A DNA stretch of 64,000 nucleotides, taken from Pontibaca salina. Its GTDB lineage: Bacteria > Pseudomonadota > Alphaproteobacteria > Rhodobacterales > Rhodobacteraceae. The position numbers and the translations under genes were made by a program. Within the stretch, counting starts at the first letter, position 1. Every line of letters begins with the position of its first letter. Under the pieces are notes generated by a model. That model did no database searches. It was not told the origin of the DNA and saw only the letters and a program-made list of their open reading frames with translations. The stretch is taken from assembly GCF_016307205.1 (NCBI RefSeq), contig NZ_JAEIJD010000004.1:157933-221932 (forward strand), read 5' to 3'. Below, piece after piece: positions 16,508-25,709 of the stretch.

Positions 16508-19422
16508 GCAACATGCACATCTGCGATTTGGGCGATGTCCTGGGTTATCGCAGCCGTGGCGTCTCGGGCCAGCTTTTCGGCCTCGCGGACCAGCTCCTCG
16601 ACCGCATCCGCTGCGTCCCGTTTCGCTGCCCGTTCGAGATTGCCCAGACAGGCAATCAATTCGTGCAGATCAAAGTTAGAGGCGGCTCCAAGGGCGCGAT
16701 GGGCGTGATTGGCAAGCTCTGCCAAGTTGCGATCCGCTGCTGCCTTGCGGATTTGGCTGATATCCGCGTCCAGTCGCCCGAGAAAAAGCTGCGCAATTTC
16801 GAGGGCACGCGAAGCGCCAAGATCCTTGATCGAGGCTAAGAGAAGATTTGAGCACCGATCTTGTCGTTTGGGCGATTTGCTGCGCGATGATGGGAAAATC
16901 CGGCGCCGGTGTCCGGCCAGAACATCCGCAATCGCCGAGGCTAGCCGTTCCGGAGAAACCGGTTTGGCCACGAAACAATCCATGCCCGCAGCAAGATGAC
17001 CGTCGATCTGATCGGGCGAGGCGTGGGCGGAAATGGCGATCAACGGCAATGCGGCGATATTGGGATCAGGGTGGGCGCGGATCTTCTGGGCAACTTCCAG
17101 CCCGTTCATACCCGGCAGATTCACGTCCAGCAATACAAGATTGAACCGGCGCTGGGCGAGTTGCTCGAGGGCCGCTTCGCCGGTGGCCGCGCAGATCACA
17201 CAATGGCCCATCCGTTCGAGATAGCTGCGGGCGACTTTACGATTGATTTCGTGGTCTTCGACCACCAGCACGTCCAGCGGCTCGACCGCGCGCATCGCCG
17301 ACGGGTGCGTCGGGCCCGGCAGCAAGGTTACATCCGCCTCTTCCAGAGCAACACAAAGGGTAAACACCGATCCGACATCGGGCGTACTTTCAACCCCCAG
17401 CGTTGCGCCCATCGCATCGGCGAACTTGCGGCAGATTGCCAGCCCCAGACCGGTGCCACCATAGGTCCGCGAAATGTCGCCCTGTTCGAACGGCTCAAAG
17501 ACGCGTTCGATTGCCTCGGGCGAAATACCCTTGCCGGTGTCGCTGATCTCAAAGAAATACCGATCTGCGCCATCATTAGCCTCGGGCACCTGCCGCCGCA
17601 CTCGCAGCACGATCTCGCCTTTGGTCGTGAACTTGAGCGCGTTCGATACCAGATTGAACAGGACCTGGCGGAGCTTGACCATGTCGCCCGAGACAGCCCG
17701 CGGGATGTCACAGGGTATATCGATCAGCAGTTGCACCTCTTTGTCGCGTGCGTTGGGGCGCATCAGTAGGTCGATATCGTTTACCAGATCAGCAATCGAA
17801 AACACCTGGATCGCATTCGGGAATTCCCCGCCTTCGGCGCGCGAATAGTCCAGAATATCGTTCAGCAAGGCCAGCAAGCTTTCGCCCGATGACAGCGCGG
17901 TCTGTACGTCTTCGGTCTGTTTCGCGCCTTTTAGATCATGCGACAGGTTGCGCAGCATCCCTAGAACGCCATTCATCGGCGTACGGATCTCGTGGCTCAT
18001 CATCGCGAGAAATTCGGATTTGGCCCGCGTCGCTGCCTCGGCGCGCTCGCGCGCGGCGGCATGGGCGGTCACTTCGCCGCGCAGTTCTTCGGTCTGTTCG
18101 TTTACCAGCCGCTGGAGTTCGTTGCGGTGCCGGAGTAATTCCATCGCATTACGGTCCCGCTCTTCCTGCAAGGCGCGGTTCGCTAAGGCCTGCTGGCGGA
18201 AAAATTCGACCGACTTCTCCATACGGGCGATTTCGTCCTTGCCTTCGGGCCGGACCGCACCATGCAAGCGCCCAGCGGCCAGCGAAGTCATCCGGTCCGA
18301 CAATCGGTCCAGCCGCCGCGTGACGTTGCCGCGGATATAGAACCATAGCACCAGAAACGATATCAGCAGCGCAATGCCGCCGGAAAGCAGACTGCGCGCC
18401 TGCACGTCCCGGATTGCCGCTGTGGATTTCGCGCCCAGTGCGGTGGCCCGTGCCTGCGCCGAAAGCGCCAATGCGTCAGCTTCGCGGCCCAGAACGGTCG
18501 AGGTATGGCGCAAAGTATCTTGGCCGGCGGCGATCTGATCGTTCAGCCGCAAGATATCGGCCGAAGCGGTGAATACGTTGGTTTCCTGCGGTGGCGAATC
18601 CACCAGCAGGCTGATGCTGGCGAGCTGATCAGCGGCCTGCGCGGCGCGGCCGGGATCGCGTACTGATGCAATCCGCCGTTTCACAATGTCGATGCGCTCA
18701 GCCAGTTCACCTTCGGTGCGCTCCAGCGTTGCCACGTCGAAAATGCCGGGGATCCGGTTGGCCAGAAGCCCGATTTCCGAGGTCCGCGAACGCAATTCGA
18801 ACATCAGCCCCAACTGGAACAGATCAACCTCGATCAGCTTGTCCAGCGCATCAAGCCGTTTCTCCTGCCGCCCGTCGCCAGGACTGAGATCGTAGATATT
18901 CGAGATCACCGCAGATGTTCCCATTTGCGCATTTGCAACCAGCGTGTCAGCCATCTCAAGCAGCGCATTGGTCGCCCCGCGGACCAGCGTCAGTTTTGCA
19001 TCGCGCTCTTCGGTCAGGGCAATCCGCTGGCGCACCAATCGATCCAGCGCATTCATTTGTACCCCAACCATTTGCAGGGTCGTCAGAAGCACGCCGTAAT
19101 CTGGCCTTGCTTGGGTTCCGCTGCGCTGCAACCGTTGTTCCAGCGCAGCGATTTGGGCCAGCAGAAAATCTGAACGTTTCTTCCGCTCTGGATGCGTGCT
19201 GACCTGCGCCAGTTCCGGGGCCAGCGAGACAATACGCGAGCTTTCCTCAGCGATGCCACGCACTTCGGCAATGGCAGGGATGGTTTCACCGATCATGCCG
19301 GTCTGCACCCGGGCGACGTCGCGCAGTTCGAACCAGCCAAAGACGTTCGCGATCACCGGAAGGCCTGCAATAACCACAAAGGCCAGCAGAAGACGTGCGC
19401 CCAATCCGGAATCTTTGATCAT
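16480..19422 (-). CDS. torS: TorS-like hybrid sensor histidine kinase
   Basis: A 980-residue tripartite phosphorelay kinase. Layout: membrane helix 1 (about 8-30), a long helical periplasmic sensor (about 31-345), membrane helix 2 (about 347-364), HAMP linker, dimerisation/phosphoacceptor domain with His477 in MMSHEIRTPMNG, ATPase domain with N-box around NLVSNALKF and G-boxes DTGKG and GGTGLGL, receiver domain with Asp766 in LLDVNLPGMNG, and an HPt domain with His908 in NHAHRALGAAS. This domain order and size fit TorS (914 residues in E. coli). It is transcribed away from torT, which should encode its periplasmic TMAO-sensing partner, with 74 bp between their starts. Confidence 0.87.
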   Translation of the reverse strand: MIKDSGLGARLLLAFVVIAGLPVIANVFGWFELRDVARVQTGMIGETIPAIAEVRGIAEESSRIVSLAPELAQVSTHPERKKRSDFLLAQIAALEQRLQRSGTQARPDYGVLLTTLQMVGVQMNALDRLVRQRIALTEERDAKLTLVRGATNALLEMADTLVANAQMGTSAVISNIYDLSPGDGRQEKRLDALDKLIEVDLFQLGLMFELRSRTSEIGLLANRIPGIFDVATLERTEGELAERIDIVKRRIASVRDPGRAAQAADQLASISLLVDSPPQETNVFTASADILRLNDQIAAGQDTLRHTSTVLGREADALALSAQARATALGAKSTAAIRDVQARSLLSGGIALLISFLVLWFYIRGNVTRRLDRLSDRMTSLAAGRLHGAVRPEGKDEIARMEKSVEFFRQQALANRALQEERDRNAMELLRHRNELQRLVNEQTEELRGEVTAHAAARERAEAATRAKSEFLAMMSHEIRTPMNGVLGMLRNLSHDLKGAKQTEDVQTALSSGESLLALLNDILDYSRAEGGEFPNAIQVFSIADLVNDIDLLMRPNARDKEVQLLIDIPCDIPRAVSGDMVKLRQVLFNLVSNALKFTTKGEIVLRVRRQVPEANDGADRYFFEISDTGKGISPEAIERVFEPFEQGDISRTYGGTGLGLAICRKFADAMGATLGVESTPDVGSVFTLCVALEEADVTLLPGPTHPSAMRAVEPLDVLVVEDHEINRKVARSYLERMGHCVICAATGEAALEQLAQRRFNLVLLDVNLPGMNGLEVAQKIRAHPDPNIAALPLIAISAHASPDQIDGHLAAGMDCFVAKPVSPERLASAIADVLAGHRRRIFPSSRSKSPKRQDRCSNLLLASIKDLGASRALEIAQLFLGRLDADISQIRKAAADRNLAELANHAHRALGAASNFDLHELIACLGNLERAAKRDAADAVEELVREAEKLARDATAAITQDIAQIADVHVAQPIAAVNT

Positions 19423-19496
19423 CCCGCTCCCCGCGATGTGCGATTGCCGTATAATATAACAGGGTATACAGCTTTCAGGGGACGGGAAGGAAAAAG

Positions 19497-20540
19497 ATGA
19501 ACTTGCGCTGGATTTTGGGGTATTTACTGTTGCCTTTACCGCTTGCGGCAGAGCCTTGGCAGCTTGAGGTCAGAACAATCCCGTTCGATTATTCCAGCCC
19601 CGCAGTCGTCCGCGAATATGACCCTTTGGCCAAGGCTGCGCAGCACTGGACCTTTTGTGTTTCGCTGCCGCATATGAAGGATGCCTATTACCTCAGCTTC
19701 AATTTCGGCATGGTGGAGGAAGCGCGACGTCTGGGCGTCGGTTTCCGGCTGCTCGATGCGGGCGGCTATCCCAATCTGGAGCGCCAGATTAAACAGATTG
19801 AGGATTGTGTCGCAGAGGGGGCCGATGGGTTGATCGTGGCGACTGTCTCGTTTGCGGGGCTGACGCCGGCGATCAAGCGCATTGCCGAGCAGATCCCGGT
19901 AATTGGCGCGGTCAATGATATTGCGGATGAAGGCATAGCCGCCAAGGCAGCGGTGTCATGGTACGATATGGGCAACGCTGCCGGACGGGTTATCGCCGAG
20001 CGGCACCCCAAAGGAACGGCGCCGGTCGATTTGGCATGGTTTCCCGGCCCGAAATATTCCGGTTGGGTGCGCTTCGTCGATGCTGGATTCCGCGACGCGA
20101 TTGCTGACAGTTCTGCCCGTGTTGTTGCCACCCAATACGGCGATACCGGGCGAGAGATACAGGTGTTGTTGGTTGAGGAGGTTCTCGAAAACTATCCGCA
20201 GGTCGATTATCTGGTTGGCAGTGCGCCGATGGCCGAGGCAGCAGTGTCGATACTGCGCTCAAAAGGGTTGTCAGAGCGTATCGGAGTGGTTTCAGACTAT
20301 ATGACCCACGCGGTCTACCGTGCGTTACGGCGCGACAAGATCATCGCGGCCCCAACAGATTTCCCGGTATTGCAAGGTCGTCTTGCGATCGAAATGGCCG
20401 CGCGCGCTGTCGAGGGGAAACTGACGGTGCGCCATGCCGGTCCGCGTATCGAATTGATGACATCGCAAAATGTCCGCGATATCGGACCCGGAGAATCGCT
20501 CGCCCCGCCGAGTTTCGTGCCGACATTCCTGTTAGAGTAG
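19497..20540 (+). CDS. torT: TorT-like periplasmic TMAO-sensing protein
   Basis: A 347-residue periplasmic sugar-binding-fold protein. The N-terminus (MNLRWILGYLLLPLPLAAE) is a signal peptide. Matches to E. coli TorT as I recall it include WTFCVSLPHMKDAYYLSFNFGM (WKLCALYPSLKDSYWLSLNYGM in TorT), a single LDAGGY, QIKQIEDC, PVIGAVNDI and VSWYDMGNAAGR. In E. coli TorT binds TMAO and hands the signal to the TorS sensor domain. It is divergent from torS, ends 20 bp before the convergent oxidoreductase gene, and completes a TorTSR set. Its ligand here is inferred from homology and from the neighbouring TMAO genes. Confidence 0.87.
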   Translation: MNLRWILGYLLLPLPLAAEPWQLEVRTIPFDYSSPAVVREYDPLAKAAQHWTFCVSLPHMKDAYYLSFNFGMVEEARRLGVGFRLLDAGGYPNLERQIKQIEDCVAEGADGLIVATVSFAGLTPAIKRIAEQIPVIGAVNDIADEGIAAKAAVSWYDMGNAAGRVIAERHPKGTAPVDLAWFPGPKYSGWVRFVDAGFRDAIADSSARVVATQYGDTGREIQVLLVEEVLENYPQVDYLVGSAPMAEAAVSILRSKGLSERIGVVSDYMTHAVYRALRRDKIIAAPTDFPVLQGRLAIEMAARAVEGKLTVRHAGPRIELMTSQNVRDIGPGESLAPPSFVPTFLLE

Positions 20541-20560
20541 GAGCAGGCGACGCCACCCTA

Positions 20561-21550
20561 TCAGGCGATGCGCAGCAAGACCGCTCCTTCACGGCCTCCG
20601 TGCTCGACCGCGCGATGAGCCGCAGCACATTGGTCAAAATCGAAAGTTCCCGCGACCGGGCAGGTCAGCCCGCCCTGTTGCAAAGCGGCGTGAAGGCGCG
20701 CGATGACAGCCGCGCGCTGCGCTGTCGGCAGCAGGTAGACCAGCGTCATTTCCAGCGTCACCGCCTTGAACATCAGCGGATAGAACGGCAGCTCCGGCTC
20801 CATCGCCAGCGCCGAGCCATAGGCGCAGATCTGGCCATTCTCGGCGATCACGGCGGTATCTGTGGCAGCATTCAGGCCGAATTCGACCTCGACGATGCGA
20901 TCAACGGGCTGGCCATCGTTGGCCGCCAGAATGCGTGCGGTAAGGTCAGGGGCCGTGAAATCCAGCGCGGCGTGGGCCCCGGCATCCTGCACCCGTTTCA
21001 GCCCGGCACCGCGTGCGGTGGCGATCACCCGCGCACCGCCCCAACGGGCCAGTTGCACCGCTAGATGGCCGACCGTGCCCGCGCCGCCCTGCACCAGCAC
21101 CGTCTTGCCCGCCACCTCGCCGCCGCCGAACACCGTATGACAGGCAGTGAGGCCGGGAATGCCGAGGGTCGCGCCGGTTTCCATGTCGACCCCGTCGGGC
21201 AGGGCCACCGCCTGTTCGGCGGGCAGCGTGATTTGCTGTGCCGCGGTGCCGAAGGCGCGTTGCCATTGGCCGTTCCAGATCCACACCCGCTGGCCCAGAC
21301 GGTCGCGGGACACGCCTGCACCAATGGCCGAGATCACGCCGGCACCGTCGCTATGCGGGATGATGGCCGGATAGGGCAGTTCGGTCGCACCGGCCCGTGC
21401 GCCGGCGCGTGCCTTGACGTCGGACGGATTCACACCCGAGAATTGCAGATCAACCGTGACTTCGCCCGGAGCCGGATCAGGGCAAGCAATGTCTTCGATC
21501 TGCAAGACATCGGCAGCGGTGCCAAAGGCGCGGTAAGTGACAGCTTTCAT
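20561..21550 (-). CDS. Zinc-independent MDR oxidoreductase (quinone reductase-like)
   Basis: A 329-residue member of the medium-chain dehydrogenase/reductase superfamily, NADPH:quinone oxidoreductase type. An N-terminal GroES-like domain (MKAVTYRAFGTAADVLQ, SGVNPSDVK) is followed by a Rossmann domain with VLVQGGAGTVGHLAVQLA. The structural and catalytic zinc cysteines of alcohol dehydrogenases are absent. It reduces an unknown carbonyl or quinone substrate in the cytoplasm. It is a single gene convergent with torT, with 20 bp between; no functional link to TMAO metabolism is evident. Confidence 0.85.
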   Translation of the reverse strand: MKAVTYRAFGTAADVLQIEDIACPDPAPGEVTVDLQFSGVNPSDVKARAGARAGATELPYPAIIPHSDGAGVISAIGAGVSRDRLGQRVWIWNGQWQRAFGTAAQQITLPAEQAVALPDGVDMETGATLGIPGLTACHTVFGGGEVAGKTVLVQGGAGTVGHLAVQLARWGGARVIATARGAGLKRVQDAGAHAALDFTAPDLTARILAANDGQPVDRIVEVEFGLNAATDTAVIAENGQICAYGSALAMEPELPFYPLMFKAVTLEMTLVYLLPTAQRAAVIARLHAALQQGGLTCPVAGTFDFDQCAAAHRAVEHGGREGAVLLRIA

Positions 21551-21624
21551 GGCTGGCTCCTGTTGTAGCGGTCGCCGCTTACCCTAACCGATACGCAGAT
21601 GTTTGCCAGCAATCGCCTGTGCGC

Positions 21625-22146
21625 TCAGTCGCGCAACTCGTCCGGGGCAACGCCCCACAGGTATTTTTTGGGGGCCCAGCCGCGATAGCCGCCTGACGAG
21701 ATATTGCACCACACTGCGTCGCAATCGCCCAGCCGTGCGATAACACCCAGCTCAAAGGCGGCGATGACAGGCGATCTTTCGTCAGGGCGGCTGTGTACCT
21801 GTAGCATATCATGTTCAACCAGCACCGTGCGCACCCCCGAGAGCAGCGCATAATGCACCCAGCCGCCAGCACCATCGCGGTCTTGTACCCGGCGCCAATG
21901 ACCGTGTTCGGCGGTGACCTGCAAGGGGAGGTCGCGCCGCTTGAACACCCAGTCGATACGGTGGCTGAGCGATGGGCCCCGGCGCACATTGCCCTCGGCG
22001 GTCTTGAGCGACACATAACGGGGAAGAGGAAGGTTCGTGCTGCTGCCCCGCTGTTCTGCTGCCTGCGCGACGCTCTGCCCGAGGCCCGAAGCCGCAATCA
22101 AAAGAGCAGCCGCCACCGGACGCCATGCGAATAAGCTAAGTCTCAT
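21625..22146 (-). CDS. Exported bacterial SH3-domain protein
   Basis: A 173-residue protein with a signal peptide (about 1-29, ending SVAQA-AEQ). The mature part has two bacterial SH3-like repeats: YVSLKTAEGNVRRGPSLSH through GGWVHYALLSG, and MLQVHSRPDERSPVIAAFELG through GYRGWAPKKYLWGV. This family (SH3_4-type) occurs in the alphaproteobacterial envelope and is assumed to bind cell wall or ligands; no enzymatic motif is visible. It is divergent from the hydroxyacid dehydrogenase gene. Confidence 0.8.
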   Translation of the reverse strand: MRLSLFAWRPVAAALLIAASGLGQSVAQAAEQRGSSTNLPLPRYVSLKTAEGNVRRGPSLSHRIDWVFKRRDLPLQVTAEHGHWRRVQDRDGAGGWVHYALLSGVRTVLVEHDMLQVHSRPDERSPVIAAFELGVIARLGDCDAVWCNISSGGYRGWAPKKYLWGVAPDELRD

Positions 22147-22274
22147 TCCTGTCCTGACCTGTTGCCTGTTCCTGTGGGTCGCGCGATTTTATGCGCAGGG
22201 TTCTTGTGCCTCGCCCTGTCCTGCGTCACCATGCCATCGTGCGACATGATTTGAAAAGCGACGGGAGAGCGGAA

Positions 22275-23261
22275 TTGTCAAGAGATCGCCTGAGTGTTGT
22301 CGTTACGCGACGGTTGCCGGAAGCGGTGGAAACCCGCCTGAGCGAACTGTTCGATGTCCGTCTGCGCGAGGACGACGCCCAGATGACCCGCGAGGAACTG
22401 GTCGAGGCAGTCAAGACCGCCGATGTGCTGGTGCCCACGATCACCGACCAAATCGATGCCGGGCTAATCGCCCGCGCGGGCGAGCGGCTGAAGCTGATCG
22501 CAAACTATGGCGCGGGGGTCGATCACATCGACGTCTCCACCGCGCGCCAGCGGGGGGTTCTGGTGTGCAATACCCCCGGCGTATTGACCGATGATACCGC
22601 CGACATGACGATGGCGCTGATCCTGGCCGTTACCCGTCGCATCCCCGAAGGTCTGGCTGTGATGCAAAAAGGCGACTGGGCCGGCTGGGCGCCGACTGCC
22701 TTCTTGGGCGGGCGGATCAGCGGGCGGCGGCTGGGTATCCTTGGCATGGGCCGGATCGGTCAGGCAGTCGCCCGACGCGCCGCCGCCTTTGGCATGCAGG
22801 TCCATTATCACAACCGCAAACGCGTCCATCCCGACACCGAAGAGGCGCTGGAAGCGACCTATTGGGAAAGTCTGGACCAGATGGTCGCGCGGATGGACGT
22901 GATCTCGATCAACTGCCCATCGACGCCCAGCACCTTTCACCTTATGAATGCGCGCCGGCTGAAGCTGATGAAACCCAGCGCGGTGATCGTCAACACGTCG
23001 CGCGGCGAGGTGATCGACGAGAACGCCCTGACTCGCATGTTACGTGCTGGCGAAATTGCGGGGGCAGGGCTGGACGTGTACGAACACGGTACCAACATTA
23101 ATCCGCGCTTGCGCGCGCAAAACAATGTGGTGCTGCTGCCCCATATGGGATCGGCCACGCTGGAGGGGCGGATCGAGATGGGTGAAAAGGTGATCATCAA
23201 CATCAAGACGTTTGAGGATGGCCACCGTCCGCCGGACCAGGTGCTGCCGTCCATGCTGTGA
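22275..23261 (+). CDS. D-2-hydroxyacid dehydrogenase (glyoxylate/hydroxypyruvate reductase type)
   Basis: NAD(P)H-dependent reductase of 2-oxoacids. The NAD-binding motif is LGILGMGRIGQAVARRA, followed by the family pattern of catalytic Arg (in NTSRGEVIDE), Glu (in DVYEHG) and His (in LLPHMGSATLEGR). About 328 residues from a TTG at 22275, which follows GGGAGAGCGG and gives the usual N-terminus (SRDRLSVVVTRRLPE). A 28-codon longer frame from the ATG at 22191 has no ribosome binding site. thpR starts 9 bp downstream, suggesting a short operon. Glyoxylate reductase (GyaR-like) is the best guess; substrate not certain. Confidence 0.85.
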   Translation: MSRDRLSVVVTRRLPEAVETRLSELFDVRLREDDAQMTREELVEAVKTADVLVPTITDQIDAGLIARAGERLKLIANYGAGVDHIDVSTARQRGVLVCNTPGVLTDDTADMTMALILAVTRRIPEGLAVMQKGDWAGWAPTAFLGGRISGRRLGILGMGRIGQAVARRAAAFGMQVHYHNRKRVHPDTEEALEATYWESLDQMVARMDVISINCPSTPSTFHLMNARRLKLMKPSAVIVNTSRGEVIDENALTRMLRAGEIAGAGLDVYEHGTNINPRLRAQNNVVLLPHMGSATLEGRIEMGEKVIINIKTFEDGHRPPDQVLPSML

Positions 23262-23270
23262 GGCTGTGAC

Positions 23271-23831
23271 ATGCGTTCCTTTGTGGCTATTACCCCGCCG
23301 GACATGGTGCGGGAGGCCTTGCTGCGGGTACAGGAAACCCTTCCAATCGGTCGCCCGGTGCCCGGGGAAAACCTGCACCTGACATTGGCGTTCCTCGACG
23401 ACCAACCCGAGCAACTCTTGCGCGACCTGCACGAAGAACTGGCCGAAGTCCCTGCGGGGGCATTCGATCTCGAACTGGCGGGGCTTGGCGCATTCGGTGG
23501 CGCCGCGCCGCGTATCCTGTTCGCACAGGTCGGGCCCAGCGACGCGCTTGACCGGTTGCATCGGGCTGTTGTCGCGGCAGCACGGCGCGTGGGAATTTCC
23601 CTCCCGCGCGAGCGGTTTCGCCCGCATATCACCCTGATCCGGTTTCCGGGGCGGCTTTCATCGCTGTCCCAACGACAGTTGCGGGGCTTCCTTGATACCC
23701 ATGCCACGACGCAATTGCCGGGCTTTACGGTGCAGGATTTTACGCTGTTTCACTCGACGCTGCACCGCGGAGGGGCCCGTCACGAGGAACTGGCCAGCTA
23801 TGATTTGCGCGAGATTCCGCTCACAATTTGA
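23271..23831 (+). CDS. thpR: RNA 2',3'-cyclic phosphodiesterase (2H phosphoesterase, LigT family)
   Basis: A 186-residue protein with the two HxTx motifs that define 2H phosphoesterases: HLTLAFL near residue 36 and HITLIRF near residue 123. Other family features are the RSFVAITPP start and a VQDFTLFHSTL segment near the end. It hydrolyses 2',3'-cyclic phosphate ends of RNA and was first described as a 2'-5' RNA ligase. It starts 9 bp after the hydroxyacid dehydrogenase stop and is probably co-transcribed with it. Confidence 0.9.
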   Translation: MRSFVAITPPDMVREALLRVQETLPIGRPVPGENLHLTLAFLDDQPEQLLRDLHEELAEVPAGAFDLELAGLGAFGGAAPRILFAQVGPSDALDRLHRAVVAAARRVGISLPRERFRPHITLIRFPGRLSSLSQRQLRGFLDTHATTQLPGFTVQDFTLFHSTLHRGGARHEELASYDLREIPLTI

Positions 23832-23891
23832 TTGTTGCAGAGCCGCTTGCGGTTACACTGAGACATGGAATCATCTGCAAAGAAGCGCGTC

Positions 23892-25682
23892 ATGAAACAT
23901 TACATCCTTGCCAGCTTGGCCTGTATGGTGCTCTCCGTGCCCGCTCTTGCGCAACAGGCCGCCGATGCGGTCGATCCGGAAACCGCCGCAATCGGGACGG
24001 TTGAGGCCGCTTCCCCCGAGATCGCCGCGGCGCTGAAAGCGAAAGCGGCCGGACACCCGGTTGAGGCGCAGGACTGGATGGTCGCCGCTGCCAACCCGCT
24101 GGCGGTGCAGGCAGGGGGGGATATTCTGCGCAAGGGTGGCAGCGCCGCAGATGCGCTGATCGCGGTGCAGACGGTGCTGGGTTTGGTCGAGCCGCAATCC
24201 TCGGGACTTGGCGGCGGTGCATTTCTGGTCTGGTATGATGGCGAAAGCGGAGAGCTGACCACGCTTGATGCCCGCGAAACCGCGCCACTGGCCGCGACAC
24301 CGAGGTTGTTTCTGGACGACAAAGGCGCGCCGCTGAAGTTTTTCCATGCGGTGGTTGGTGGCCTTTCGGTCGGCACGCCGGGCACACCCGCGCTGTTGGA
24401 GGAACTGCACCGCCGCTGGGGCCGCACCGCTTGGCCCACGCTGCTGGATCCGGCGATCCGGCTGGCCGAAGACGGCTTCACGGTCTCGCCCCGTCTTGCC
24501 GGGATGATCGCAAACGATGCCGAGAAATTGGGCCGGTTCGACAGCACAGCGGCCTATTTCCTGCCCGATGGCGCACCTTTGCAAGCAGGCGCGATATTGA
24601 AGAACCCGGCCTATGCCGACACGCTGCGGCGGATGGCCGAACAAGGGGCTCAGGCCTTCTATACCGGTCCCATCGCCGCCGACATTGTGCGTACCGTAAC
24701 CGGTGCCGAGGGCAATCCGGGGGTTTTGTCAGCGCTGGATCTGGCGATTTATCAGGTGCGGGAGCGCGCGCCGGTCTGTGCGCCGTACCGGATCTATCAG
24801 GTCTGCGGCATGGGACCGCCGTCTTCGGGCGCGCTGACCGTGGGGCAGATCTTGGGCATGCTCGATCATTATGACCTGTCCGAATCCGGCAAGGACAGCA
24901 CCGAAAGCTGGCGGTTGATCGGCGATGCCTCGCGGCTCGCCTTTGCCGATCGGGGCCGCTATATGGCCGACAGTGATTTCGTGCCGATGCCCACCGCCGG
25001 TTTGGTTGATCCCGCCTATCTGTCCGAGCGTGCCAAGCTGCTGGCGGGCGACGACGCCTTGCCCGAGGTCAGCCCCGGCAATCCCGAATTCGACCACGCG
25101 TCGAACTGGGCCGACGACCGCTCGCTCGAATTTCCGTCAACTTCCCATGTTTCGATCGTGGATCAATATGGCAATGTGGCGTCGATGACGACGACCATCG
25201 AAAACGGCTTTGGCTCAAGGCTGATGGTGCGGGGCTTTTTGCTGAACAACGAATTGACGGATTTTTCATTCGCAACCCATGAAAACGGCGTGCCCATCGC
25301 CAACCGGGTCGAGCCGGGCAAGCGGCCGCGGTCCTCCATGGCACCGACGATCGTGATGCAGGATGACGCGCCGGTCCTGGCCATTGGCAGCCCCGGTGGT
25401 AGCCGGATCATCGGCTATGTCGCGGGCGCGATCATCGCGTGGGCCGACTGGGATCTGGATGTGCAACAGGCACTGGCCCTGCCACATGCGGTGAACCGCT
25501 TCGGCACCTTTGACCTTGAGGCCGGGACCGAGGCGGAAAAGCTGCAATCAGGGCTTGAAGAACTGGGCTATGAGGTGGAAATTCGTGACCTGACCTCGGG
25601 CCTGCACGCTATTGAGATTTCGGCGGACGGGTTGAAAGGCGGTGCCGATCCGCGCCGCGAAGGTATCGCGCTGGGCGAGTGA
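23892..25682 (+). CDS. ggt: Gamma-glutamyltransferase (periplasmic)
   Basis: About 596 residues. The ATG at 23892 opens a signal peptide (MKHYILASLACMVLSVPALA); an in-frame ATG at 23865 would add nine polar residues. The family processing site is visible: the nucleophilic threonine in PSTSHVSIVDQYGNVASMTTT, where the precursor cuts itself into large and small subunits. GLGGGAFLVWYDGESGE, LDARETAP and GSPGGSRII are further family motifs. It transfers or hydrolyses gamma-glutamyl groups, for example from glutathione, in the periplasm. It starts about 60 bp after thpR. Confidence 0.92.
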   Translation: MKHYILASLACMVLSVPALAQQAADAVDPETAAIGTVEAASPEIAAALKAKAAGHPVEAQDWMVAAANPLAVQAGGDILRKGGSAADALIAVQTVLGLVEPQSSGLGGGAFLVWYDGESGELTTLDARETAPLAATPRLFLDDKGAPLKFFHAVVGGLSVGTPGTPALLEELHRRWGRTAWPTLLDPAIRLAEDGFTVSPRLAGMIANDAEKLGRFDSTAAYFLPDGAPLQAGAILKNPAYADTLRRMAEQGAQAFYTGPIAADIVRTVTGAEGNPGVLSALDLAIYQVRERAPVCAPYRIYQVCGMGPPSSGALTVGQILGMLDHYDLSESGKDSTESWRLIGDASRLAFADRGRYMADSDFVPMPTAGLVDPAYLSERAKLLAGDDALPEVSPGNPEFDHASNWADDRSLEFPSTSHVSIVDQYGNVASMTTTIENGFGSRLMVRGFLLNNELTDFSFATHENGVPIANRVEPGKRPRSSMAPTIVMQDDAPVLAIGSPGGSRIIGYVAGAIIAWADWDLDVQQALALPHAVNRFGTFDLEAGTEAEKLQSGLEELGYEVEIRDLTSGLHAIEISADGLKGGADPRREGIALGE

Positions 25683-25709
25683 CCTGGCCCTGACAAACAA
25701 GGAAGCCGC

